Shown here piece by piece: positions 30,691-42,505 of a stretch of DNA of 56,467 nucleotides. The position numbers were made by a program, and so were the translations under genes. A model generated the notes under the pieces. That model saw only the letters and a program-made list of their open reading frames with translations. It ran no database searches and was not told the origin of the DNA. Position 1 is the first letter of the stretch; the number at the start of each line of letters is the position of its first letter. This stretch comes from Cristatella mucedo (taxonomy: Eukaryota > Bryozoa > Phylactolaemata > Cristatellidae), in contig WPIO01000405.1 of the NCBI GenBank assembly GCA_009760855.2, forward strand, positions 1-56,467, read 5' to 3'.

Positions 30691-33421
30691 TAAAGCATTT
30701 CGCACGTAAATAACACGTTTCGCACTAGTTTGCAGCAGAGCGCGGAATATGTAGAAACTTCAAATCTGCATGTCGGAGCGTGCGCTTGCTGGCAGCAGAG
30801 TGCTGCACCTTGTTTAAAGCATTTCTCACGTAAATAACACGTTTCGCACCAGTTTGCAGCAGATCGCGGAATATGTAGAAACTTCAAATCTGCATGTCGG
30901 AGCGTGTGCTTGCTGGCAGCAGAGTGCTGCACCTTGTTTAAAGCATTTCGCACGTAAATAACACGTTTCGCACTAGTTTCCAGCAGATCGCGGAATATGT
31001 AGAAACTTCAAATCTGCATGTCGGAGCGTGTGCTGGCTGGCAGCAGAGTGCTGCACCTTGTTTAAAGCATTTCGCACGTAAAATAACACGTTTCGCACCA
31101 GTTCGCAGCAGATCGCGGAATATGTAGAAACTTCAAATCTGCATGTCGGAGCGTGAGCTTGCTGGCAGCAGAGTGCTGCACCTTGTTTAAAGCATTTCGC
31201 ACGTAAATAACACGTTTCGCACCAGTTTGCAGCAGATCGCGGAATATGTAGAAACTTCAAATCTGCATGTCGGAGCGTGCGCTTGCTGGCAGCAGAGTGC
31301 TGCACCTTGTTTAAAGCATTTCGCACGTAAATAACACGTTTCGCACCAGTTTGCAGCAGATCGCGGAATATGTAGAAACTTCAAATCTGCATGTCGGAGC
31401 GTGAGCTTGCTGGCAGCAGAGTGCTGCACCTTGTTTAAAGCATTTCGCACGTAAATAACACGTTTCGCACCAAATCGCAGCAGATCGCGGAATATGTAGA
31501 AACTTCAAATCTGCATGTCGGAGCGTGCGCTGGCTGGCAGCAGAGTGCTGCACCTTGTTTAAAGCATTTCGCACGTAAATAACACGTTTCGCACCAGTTT
31601 CGCAGCAGATCGCGGAATATGTAGAAACTTCAAATCTGCATGTCGGAGCGTGAGCTTGCTGGCAGCAGAGTGCTGCACCTTGTTTAAAGCATTTCGCACG
31701 TAAATAACACGTTTCGCACTAGTTCCCAGCAGATCGCGGAATATGTAGAAACTTCAAATCTGCATGTCGGAGCGTGAGCTTGCTGGCAGCAGAGTGCTGC
31801 ACCTTGTTTAAAGCATTTCGCACGTAAATAACACGTTTCGCACCAGTTTGCAGCAGATCGCGGAATATGTAGAAACTTCAAATCTGCATGTCGGAGCGTG
31901 TGCTTGCTGGCAGCAGAGTGCTGCACCTTGTTTAAAGCATTTCGCACGTAAATAACACGTTTCGCACCAGTTTGCAGCAGATCGCGGAATATGTAGAAAC
32001 TTCAAATCTGCATGTCGGAGCGTGTGCTTGCTGGCAGCAGAGTGCTGCACCTTGTTTAAAGCATTTCGCACGTAAATAACACGTTTCGCACCAGTTTCGC
32101 AGCAGATCGCGGAATATGTAGAAACTTCAAATCTGCATGTCGGAGCGTGAGCTTGCTGGCAGCAGAGTGCTGCACCTTGTTTAAAGCATTTCGCACGTAA
32201 ATAACACGTTTCGCACCAGTTTGCAGCAGATCGCGGAATATGTAGAAACTTCAAATCTGCATGTCGGAGCGTGCGCTTGCTGGCAGCAGAGTGCTGCACC
32301 TTGTTTAAAGCATTTCGCACGTAAATAACACGTTTCGCACCAGTTTCGCAGCAGATCGCGGAATATGTAGAAACTTCAAATCTGCATGTCGGAGCGTGAG
32401 CTTGCTGGCAGCAGAGTGCTGCACCTTGTTTAAAGCATTTCGCACGTAAATAACACGTTTCGCACCAAATCGCAGCAGATCGCGGAATATGTAGAAACTT
32501 CAAATCTGCGTGTCGGAGCGTGCCCTGGCTGGCAGCAGAGTGCTGCACCTTGTTTAAAGCATTTCGCACGTAAATAACACGTTTCGCACCAGTTTGCAGC
32601 AGATCGCGGAATATGTAGAAACTTCAAATCTGCATGTCGGAGCGTGAGCTTGCTGGCAGCAGAGTGCTGCACCTTGTTTAAAGCATTTCGCACGTAAATA
32701 ACACGTTTCGCACTAGTTTCCAGCAGATCGCGGAACATGTAGAAACTTCAAATCTGCATGTCGGAGCGTGAGCTTGCTGGCAGCAGAGTGCTGCACCTTG
32801 TTTAAAGCATTTCGCACGTAAATAACACGTTTCGCACCAGTTTGCAGCAGATCGCGGAATATGTAGAAACTTCAAATCTGCATGTCGGAGCGTGTGCTTG
32901 CTGGCAGCAGAGTGCTGCACCTTGTTTAAAGCATTTCGCACGTAAATAACACTTTTCGCACCAAATCGCAGCAGATCGCGGAATATGTAGAAACTTCAAA
33001 TCTGCATGTCGGAGCGTGCGCTTGCTGGCAGCAGAGTGCTGCACCTTGTTTAAAGCATTTCGCACGTAAAATAACACGTTTCGCACCAGTTTGCAGCAGA
33101 TCGCGGAATATGTAGAAACTTCAAATCTGCATGTCGGAGCGTGAGCTTGCTGGCAGCAGAGTGCTGCACCTTGTTTAAAGCATTTCGCACGTAAATAACA
33201 CGTTTCGCACCAAATCGCAGCAGATCGCGGAATATGTAGAAACTTCAAATCTGCATGTCGGAGCGTGCGCTGGCTGGCAGCAGAGTGCTGCACCTTGTTT
33301 AAAGCATTTCGCACGTAAATAACACGTTTCGCACGAGTTCGCGGCAGATCGCGGAATATGTAGAAACTTCAAATCTGCATGTCGGAGCGTGAGCTTGCTG
33401 GCAGCAGAGTGCTGCACCTTG
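30690..33421 (+). repeat. Uniform satellite block
   Basis: Continues the C/T monomer types of 24-30 kb, with interspersed CACCAAATCG units (about 31470, 32463, 32960, 33210). It includes the run at 31807-32428 in the same cyclic order as the candidate higher-order repeat. Confidence 0.85.
32692..32815 (+). repeat. CACTAGTTTCCAG / GGAACATGTAG rare-variant monomer
   Basis: Combines CACTAGTTTCCAG with GGAACATGTAG. The same combination occurs at about 56117-56144, 23.4 kb downstream, and a related unit at about 27540 has GTCTCCAG with GAAACATGTAG. Confidence 0.75.
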
Positions 33422-33673
33422 TTTAAAGCATTTCGCACGTAAATAACACGTTTCGCACGAACTCGCAGCAGATCGCAAAATATGCAGTAACTTCAAATCT
33501 GCATGCATGAGCGTGCGCTTGCTGGCAGCAGTGTGCTGCACTTGTTTAAAGCATTTCGCACGTAAATAACACGTTTCGCACCAGTTTGCAGCAGATCGCG
33601 GAATCTGTAGAAAGTTCAAAATGGGGCATGTATGAGGCGTGTGAGCTGCTGGGCAGCAGAGTGCTGCTCCATG
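33422..33673 (+). repeat. Two-monomer variant module, copy 4
   Basis: First unit has CACGAACTCGCAGCAGATCG, CAAAATATGCAG, GCATGCATGAGCGTG and GCACTTG, sharing the rare GCATGCATGAG with copy 1 at 15068. The second unit has ATCTGTAGAAAGTTC but then departs (AAAATGGGGCATG) with several indels. Confidence 0.75.
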
Positions 33674-36050
33674 TTTAAAGCATTTCGCACGTAAATAACA
33701 CGTTTCGCACCAAATCTCAGCAGATCGCGGAATATGTAGAAACTTCAAATCTGCATGTCGGAGCGTGAGCTTGCTGGCAGCAGAGTGCTGCACCTTGTTT
33801 AAAGCATTTCGCACGGAAATAACACGTTTCGCACCAGTTCGCAGCAGATCGCGGAATATGTAGAAACTTCAAATCTGCATGTCGGAGCGTGAGCTTGCTG
33901 GCAGCAGAGTGCTGCACCTTGTTTAAAGCATTTCGCACGTAAATAACACGTTTCGCACTAGTTCCCAGCAGATCGCAGGATATGTAGAAACTTCAAATCT
34001 GCATGTCGGAGCGTGAGCTTGCTGGCAGCAGAGTGCTGCACCTTGTTTAAAGCATTTCGCACGTAAATAACACGTTTCGCCACCAGTTTTCGCAGCAGAC
34101 AACGCGGAATATGTAGAAACTTCAAATCTGCATGTCGAAGCGTGTGCTGGCTGGCAGCAGAGTGCGGCACCTTGTTTAAAGCATTTCGCACGTAAATAAC
34201 ACGTTTCGCACCAGTCCACGCAGCAGATCGCGGAATATTGTAGAAACTTCAAATCTGCATGTCCTCAAATCTGCATTTCGGAGCGGTGTCTGGCTTGCAG
34301 CAGAGTGCTGCACCTTGTTTAAAGCATTTCGCACGTAAATAACACGTTTCGCACCAATTCGCAACAGATCGCGGAATATCTAGAAAGTTCAAATCTGCAT
34401 GTCGGAGCGTGTGCTGGCTGGCAGCAGATTGATGCACCATGTTTAAAGCATTTCGCACGTAAATAACACGTTTCGCACTAGTTCGCAGCAGATCGCGGAA
34501 TATGTAGAAACTTCAAATCTGCATGTCGGAGCGTGAGCTTGCTGGCAGCAGAGGGCTCGCACCTTGTTTAAGCATTTTCGCACGTAAATAACACGTTTCG
34601 CAGGCTGCAGTTTGCAGCAGATCGGCGAATATGTAGATAGAAACTTCAAATCTGGCATTGTCGGAGCGTGAGCTTGCTGGCAGCAGAGTGCTGCACCTTG
34701 TTTAAAGCATTTCGCACGTAAATAACACGTTTCGCACGCGTTCGCAGCAGATCGCGGAATATCTAGAAACTTCAAATCTGCATGTCGGAGCGTGTGCTTG
34801 CTGGAGCAAAGTGCTGCACCTTGTTTAAAGCATTTCGCACGTAAATAACACGTTTCGCGATAGTTCGCAGCAGATCGCGGAATATGTAAGAACTTTAAAT
34901 CTGCATGTCGGAGCGTGGGCTTGCTGGCAGCAGAGTGCTGCACCTTGTTTAAAGCATTTCGCACGTAAATAACACGTTTTCGCACCAGTTTCGCAGCAGA
35001 TCGCGGAATATGTAGAAAGTTCAAATCTGCAATGTCGGAGCGTGTGTGCTTGCTGGCAGCAGAGTGCTGCACCTTGTTTTTAAAGCATTTCGCACGTAAA
35101 TAACACGTTTTGCACTAATTCGCAGCAGATCGCCGAATATGTAGAAACTTCAAATCTGCGTGTCGGAGCGTGCCCTGGCTGACAGCAGAGTGCTGCACCT
35201 AGTTTAAAGCATTTCGCACGTAAATAACACGTTTCGCTCCAGTTCGCAGCAGATCGCGGAATATGTAGAAACTTCAAATCTGCATGTCGTAGCGTGAGCT
35301 TGCTGGCAGCAAAGTGCTGCACTTGTTTAAAGCATTTCGCACGTAAATAACACGTTTCGCACGAGTTCCCAGCAGATCGCGGAATATGTGTAAACTTCAA
35401 ATCTGCATGTCGGAGCGTGAGCTTGCTGGCAGCAGAGTGCTGCACCTTGTTTAAAGCATTTCGCACGTAAATAACACGTTTCGCACTAGTTCCGCAGCAG
35501 ATCGCGGAATATGTAGAAACTTCAAATCTGCATGTAGGAGCGTGAGCTTGCTGGCAGCAGAGTGCTGCACCTTGTTTAAAAGCATTTCGCACGTAAATAA
35601 CACGTTTTGCACGAATGTAGAAACTTCAAATCTGCGTTTCGGAGCGTGCGCTTGCTGGCAGCAGAGTGCTGCACCATGTTTAAAGCATTTCGCACGTAAA
35701 TAACACGTTTCGCACGAGTTCGCACCAGATCGCGGAATGTGTAGAAATTTCAAATCTGCATGTCGGAGCGTGCGCTGACTGGCAGCAGAGTGCTGCACCT
35801 TGTTTAAAGCATTTCGCAGTAAACAAGACGTTTTCGCACCTAGTTTAAGCAGCAGATCGCGGAATATGTAGAAACTTCAAATCTGCATGTCGGAGCGTGA
35901 GCTTGCTGGCAGCAGAGTGCTGCACCTTGTTTAAAGCATTTTCGCACGTAATTACCACGTTTGGCACAGTTTGCAGCAGATCGCGGAATATGTAGAAACT
36001 TCAAATCTGCATGTCGGAGCGTGTGCTTGCTGGCAGCAGAGTGCTGCACC
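33674..36050 (+). repeat. Variant- and indel-rich block 3
   Basis: Mixed canonical and variant units, with many one-base indels at 34,075-35,090 and 35,820-35,970. There is a small duplication at 34,251-34,280 and a loss of about 21 bases at about 35,615 (CACGA joined to ATGTAG). Part of this may be consensus error; the substitution variants match those of blocks 1 and 2. Confidence 0.7.
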
Positions 36051-39000
36051 TTGTTTAAAGCATTTCGCACGTAAATAACACGTTTCGCACTAGTTTGCAG
36101 CAGATCGCGGAATATGTAGAAACTTCAAATCTGCATGTCGGAGCGTGAGCTTGCTGGCAGCAGAGTGCTGGACCTTGTTTAAAGCATTTCGCACGTAAAT
36201 AACACGTTTCGCACCAGTTTGCAGCAGATCGCGGAATATGTAGAAACTTCAAATCTGCATGTCGGAGCGTGCGCTTGCTGGCAGTAGAGTGCTGCACCTT
36301 GTTTAAAAGCATGTCGCACGTAAATAACACGTTTCGCACGAAAGTTTCGCAGCAGATCGCGGAATATGTAGAAACTTCAAATCTGCATGTCGGAGCGTGA
36401 GCTTGCTGGCAGCAGAGTGCTGCACCTTGTTTAAAGCATTTCGCACGTAAATAACACGTTTCGCACCAGTTCGCAGCAGATCGCGGAATATGTAGAAACT
36501 TCAAATCTGCATGTCGGAGCGTGTGCTTGCTGGCAGCAGAGTGCTGCACCTTGTTTAAAGCATTTCGCACGTAAATAACACGTTTCGCACCAGTTTGCAG
36601 CAGATCGCGGAATATGTAGAAACTTCAAATCTGCATGTCGGAGCGTGAGCTTGCTGGCAGCAGAGTGCTGCACCTTGTTTAAAGCATTTCGCACGTAAAT
36701 AACACGTTTCGCACGAGTTCGCAGCAGATCGCGGAATATGTAGAAACTTCAAATCTGCATGTCGGAGCGTGTGCTTGCTGGCAGCAGAGTGCTGCACCTT
36801 GTTTAAAGCATTTCGCACGTAAATAACACGTTTCGCACGAGTTTCGCAGCAGATCGCGGAATCTGTAGAAAGTTCAAAGCTGCATGTCGGAGCGTGTTCT
36901 GGTTTGCGGCAGAGTGCTGCACCTTGTTTAAAGCATTTCGCACGTAAATAACACGTTTCGCACCAGTTCGCAGCAGATCGCGGAATATGTAGAAACTTCA
37001 AATCTGCATGTCGGAGCGTGAGCTTGCTGGCAGCAGAGTGCTGCACCTTGTTTAAAGCATTTCGCACGTAAATAACACGTTTCGCACAGTTTGCAGCAGA
37101 TCGCGGAATATGTAGAAACTTCAAATCTGCATGTCGGAGCGTGTGCTTGCTGGCAGCAGAGTGCTGCACCTTGTTTAAAGCATTTCGCACGTAAATAACA
37201 CGTTTCGCACCAGTTTGCAGCAGATCGCGGAATATGTAGAAACTTCAAATCTGCATGTCGGAGCGTGTGCTTGCTGGCAGCAGAGTGCTGCACCTTGTTT
37301 AAAGCATTTCGCACGTAAATAACACGTTTCGCACGAGTTCGCAGCAGATCGCGGAATATGTAGAAACTTCAAATCTGCATGTCGGAGCGTGCGCTTGCTG
37401 GCAGCAGAGTGCTGCACCTTGTTTAAAGCATTTCGCACGTAAATAACACGTTTCGCACCAGTTCGCAGCAGATCGCGGAATATGTAGAAACTTCAAATCT
37501 GCATGTCGGAGCGTGAGCTTGCTGGCAGCAGAGTGCTGCACCTTGTTTAAAGCATTTCGCACGTAAATAACACGTTTCGCACCAGTTCGCAGCAGATCGC
37601 GGAATATGTAGAAACTTCAAATCTGCATGTCGGAGCGTGTGCTGGCTTGCAGCAGAGTGCTTTACCTTGTTTAAAGCATTTCGCACGTAAATAACACGTT
37701 TCGCACTAGTTTGCAGCAGATCGCGGAATATGTAGAAACTTCAAATCTGCATGTCGGAGCGTGTGCTTGCTGGCAGCAGAGTGCTGCACCTTGTTTAAAG
37801 CATTTCGCACGTAAATAACACGTTTCGCACGAGTTCGCAGCAGATCGCGGAATATGTAGAAACTTCAAATCTGCATGTCGGAGCGTGCGCTTGCTGGCAG
37901 CAGAGTGCTGCACCTTGTTTAAAGCATTTCGCACGTAAATAACACGTTTCGCACCAGTTTGCGCAGCAGATCGCGGAATATGTAGAAACTTCAAATCTGC
38001 ATGTCGGAGCGTGTGCTTGCTGGCAGCAGAGTGCTGCACCTTGTTTTAAGCATTTCGCACGTAAATAACACGTTTCGCACGAGTTCGCAGCAGATCGCGG
38101 AATATGTAGAAACTTCAAATCTGCATGTCGGAGCGTGTGCTTGCTGGCAGCAGAGTGCTGCACCTTGTTTAAAGCATTTCGCACGTAAATAACACGTTTC
38201 GCACCAGTTTCGCAGCAGATCGCGGAATATGTAGAAACTTCAAATCTGCATGTCGGAGCGTGCGCTTGCTGGCAGCAGAGTGCTGCACCTTGTTTAAAGC
38301 ATTTCGCACGTAAATAACACGTTTCGCACACGCGCGCAGCAGATCGCGGAATATGTAGAAACTTCAAATCTGCATGTCGGAGCGTGAGCTTGCTGGCAGC
38401 AGAGTGCTGCACCTTGTTTAAAGCATTTCGCACGTAAATAACACGTTTCGCACCAGTTCGCAGCAGATCGCGGAATATGTCAAAACTTCAAATCTGCATG
38501 TCGGAGCGTGTGCTTGCTGGCAGCAGAGTGCTGCAACTTGTTTAAAGCATTTCGCACGTAAATAACACGTTTCGCACCGCCAGTTAGCAGCAGATCGCGG
38601 AATATGTAGAAACTTCAAATCTGCATGTCGGAGCGTGTGCTTGCTGGCAGCAGAGTGCTGCACCTTGTTTAAAGCATTTCGCACGTAAATAACACGTTTC
38701 GCACCAGTTCGCAGCAGATCGCGGAATATGTAGAAACTTCAAATCTGCATGTCGGAGCGCGTGCTTGCTGGCAGCAGAGTGCTGCACCTTGTTTAAAGCA
38801 TTTCGCACGTAAATAACACGTTTCGCACCAGTTCGCAGCAGATCGCGGAATATGTAGAAACTTCAAATCTGCATGTCGGAGCGTGAGCTTGCTGGCAGCA
38901 GAGTGCTGCACCTTGTTTAAAGCATTTCGCACGTAAATAACACGTTTCGCACGAGTTTTCGCAGCAGATCGCGGAATATGTAGAAACTTCAAATCTGCAT

Positions 39001-42000
39001 GTCGGAGCGTGTGCTTGCTGGCAGCAGAGTGCTGCACCTTGTTTAAAGCATTTCGCACGTAAATAACACGTTTCGCACGAGTTCGCAGCAGATCGCGGAA
39101 TATGTAGAAACTTCAAATCTGCATGTCGGAGCGTGTGCTGGCTGGCAGCAGAGTGCTGCACCTTGTTTAAAGCATTTCGCACGTAAATAACACGTTTCGC
39201 ACCAGTTCGCAGCAGATCGCGGAATATGTAGAAACTTCAAATCTGCATGTCGGAGCGTGTGCTTGCTGGCAGCAGAGTGCTGCACCTTGTTTAAAGCATT
39301 TCGCACGTAAATAACACGTTTCGCACCAGTTTCGCAGCAGATCGCGGAATATGTAGAAACTTCAAATCTGCATGTCGGAGCGTGAGCTTGCTGGCAGCAG
39401 AGTGCTGCACCTTGTTTAAAGCATTTCGCACGTAAATAACACGTTTTCGCACCAGTTCGCAGCAGATCGCGGAATATGTAGAAACTTCAAATCTGCATGT
39501 CGGAGCGTGTGCTTGCTGGCAGCAGAGTGCTGCACCTTGTTTAAAGCATTTCGCACGTAAATAACACGTTTCGCTCCAGTTTGCAGCAGATCGCGGAATA
39601 TGTAGAAACTTCAAATCTGCGTGTCGGAGCGTGTCCTGGCTGGCAGCAGAGTGCTGCACCTTGTTTAAAGCATTTCGCACGTAAATAACACGTTTCGCAC
39701 CAGTTTGCAGCAGATCGCGGAATATGTAGAAACTTCAAATCTGCATGTCGGAGCGTGAGCTTGCTGGCAGCAGAGTGCTGCACCTTGTTTAAAGCATTTC
39801 GCACGTAAATAACACGTTTCGCACGAGTTCGCAGCAGATCGCGGAATATGTAGAAACTTCAAATCTGCATGTCGGAGCGTGAGCTTGCTGGCAGCAGAGT
39901 GCTGCACCTTGTTTAAAGCATTTCGCACGTAAATAACACGTTTCGCACCAGTTTGCAGCAGATCGCGGAATATGTAGAAACTTCAAATCTGCATGTCGGA
40001 GCGTGTGCTTGCTGGCAGCAGAGTGCTGCACCTTGTTTAAAGCATTTCGCACGTAAATAACACGTTTCGCACCAATTCGCAGCAGATCGCGGAATATGTA
40101 GAAACTTCAAATCTGCATGTCGGAGCGTGTGCTTGCTGGCAGCAGAGTGCTGCACCTTGTTTAAAGCATTTCGCACGTAAATAACACGTTTCGCACCAGT
40201 TCGCAGCAGATCGCGGAATATGTAGAAACTTCAAATCTGCATGTCGGAGCGTGTGCTGGCTTGCAGCAGAGTGCTGCACCTTGTTTAAAGCATTTCGCAC
40301 GTAAATAACACGTTTCGCACCAGTTTCGCAGCAGATCGCGGAATATGTAGAAACTTCAAATCTGCATGTCGGAGCGTGTGCTTGCTGGCAGCAGAGTGCT
40401 GCACCTTGTTTAAAGCATTTCGCACGTAAATAACACACGTTTCGCACGTTTCGCAGCAGATCGCGGAATATGTAGAAACTTCAAATCTGCATGTCGGAGC
40501 GTGAGCTTGCTGGCAGCAGCAGAGTGCTGCACCTTGTTTAAAGCATTTCGCACGTAAATAACACGTTTCGCACCAGTTTCGCAGCAGATCGCGGAATATG
40601 TAGAAACTTCAAATCTGCATGTCGGAGCGTGAGCTTGCTGGCAGCAGAGTGCTGCACCTTGTTTAAAGCATTTCGCACGTAAATAACACGTTTCGCGCAC
40701 GATTTCGCAGCAGATCGCGGAATATGTAGAAACTTCAAATCTGCATGTCGGAGCGTGCGCTTGCTGGCAGCAGAGTGCTGCACCTTGTTTAAAGCATTTC
40801 GCACGTAAATAACACGTTTCGCACGAGTTCGCGCAGCAGATCGCGGAATATGTAGAAACTTCAAATCTGCATGTCGGAGCGTGTGCTTGCTTGCAGCAGA
40901 GTGCTGCACCTTGTTTAAAGCATTTCGCACGTAAATAACACGTTTCGCACCAATTCGCAGCAGATCGCGGAATATGTAGAAACTTCAAATCTGCATGTCG
41001 GAGCGTGAGCTTGCTGGCAGCAGAGTGCTGCACCTTGTTTAAAGCATTTCGCACGTAAATAACACGTTTCGCACCAGTTCGCAGCAGATCGCGGAATATG
41101 TAGAAACTTCAAATCTGCATGTCGAGCGTGAGCTTGCTGGCAGCAGAGTGCTGCACTTGTTTAAAGCATTTCGCACGTAAATAACACGTTTCGCACCAGT
41201 TTCCAGCAGATCGCGGAATATGTAGAAACTTCAAATCTGCATGTAGGAGCGTGCTGCTGCAGCAGCAGAGTGCTGCACCCTTTGTTAAAGCATTTCGCAC
41301 GTAAATAACACGTTTCGCACCAGTTCGCAGCAGCAGATCGCGGAATCTGTAGAAACTTCAAATCTGCATGTCGGAGCGTGTGCTTGCTGGCAGCAGAGTG
41401 CTGCACCTGGTTTTAAAGCATTTCGCACGTAAATAACACGTTTCGCGCACCAGTTTTTCCCAGCAGATCGCGGAATATGTAGAAACTTCAAATCTGCATG
41501 TCGGAGCGTGAGCTTGCTGGCAGCAGAGTGCTGCACCTTGTTTAAAGCATTTCGCACGTAAATAACACGTTTCGCACACAGTTCGCAGCAGATCGCGGAA
41601 TATGTAGAAACTTCAAATCTGCATGTCGGAGCGTGTGCTTGGCTGGCAGCAGAGTGCTGCACCTTGTTTAAAGCATTTCGCACGTAAGTAATAACACGTT
41701 TCGCACCAGTTCGCAGCAGATCGCGGAATATGTAGAAACTTCAAATCTGCATGTCGGAGCGTGAGCTTGCTGGCAGCAGAGTGCTGCTCCTTGTTTAAAG
41801 CATTTCGCACGTAAATAACACGTTTCGCACCAGTTCGCAGCAGATCGCGGAATATGTAGAAACTTCAAATCTGCATGTCGGGAGCGTGCCTGCTTGCTGG
41901 CAGCAGAGTGCTGCACCTTGTTTAAAGCATTTCGCACGTAAATAACACGTTTCGCACTAGTTCGCAGCAGAGCAGATCGCGGAATATGTAGAAACTTCAA

Positions 42001-42429
42001 ATCTGCATGTCGGAGCGTGTGCTTGCTGGCAGCAGAGTGCTGCACCTTGTTTAAAGCATTTCGCACGTAAATAACACGTTTCGCACCAGTTCGCAGCAGA
42101 TCGCGGAATATGTAGAAACTTCAAATCTGCATGTCGGAGCGTGTGCTTGCTTGCTTGCAGCAGCAGAGTGCACCTTGTTTTAAAGCATTTCGCACGTAAA
42201 TAACACGTTTCGCACCAGTTCGCAGCAGATCGCGGAATATGTAGAAACTTCAAATCTGCATGTCGGAGCGTGTGCTTGCTGGCAGCAGAGTGCTGCACCT
42301 TGTTTAAAGCATTTCGCACGTAAATAACACGTTTCGCACCAGTTTGCAGCAGATCGCGGAATACGTAGAAACTTCAAATCTGCATGTCGGAGCGTGACCT
42401 TGCTGGCAGCAGAGTGCTGCACCTTATTT

Positions 42430-42505
42430 AAAGAATTTCGCACGTAAATAAAACGTTTCGCACTAGTTTCGCAGCAGATCGCTGCTGGCAGCAGAGTGCT
42501 GCACC
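42430..42505 (+). repeat. Truncated monomer, about 42-bp loss
   Basis: GCAGCAGATCGC is followed at about 42482 by TGCTGGCAGCAGAG, omitting roughly unit 57-98. The next unit carries an AAAT duplication and CAC-ACC insertions, so several events cluster here. Confidence 0.8.
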
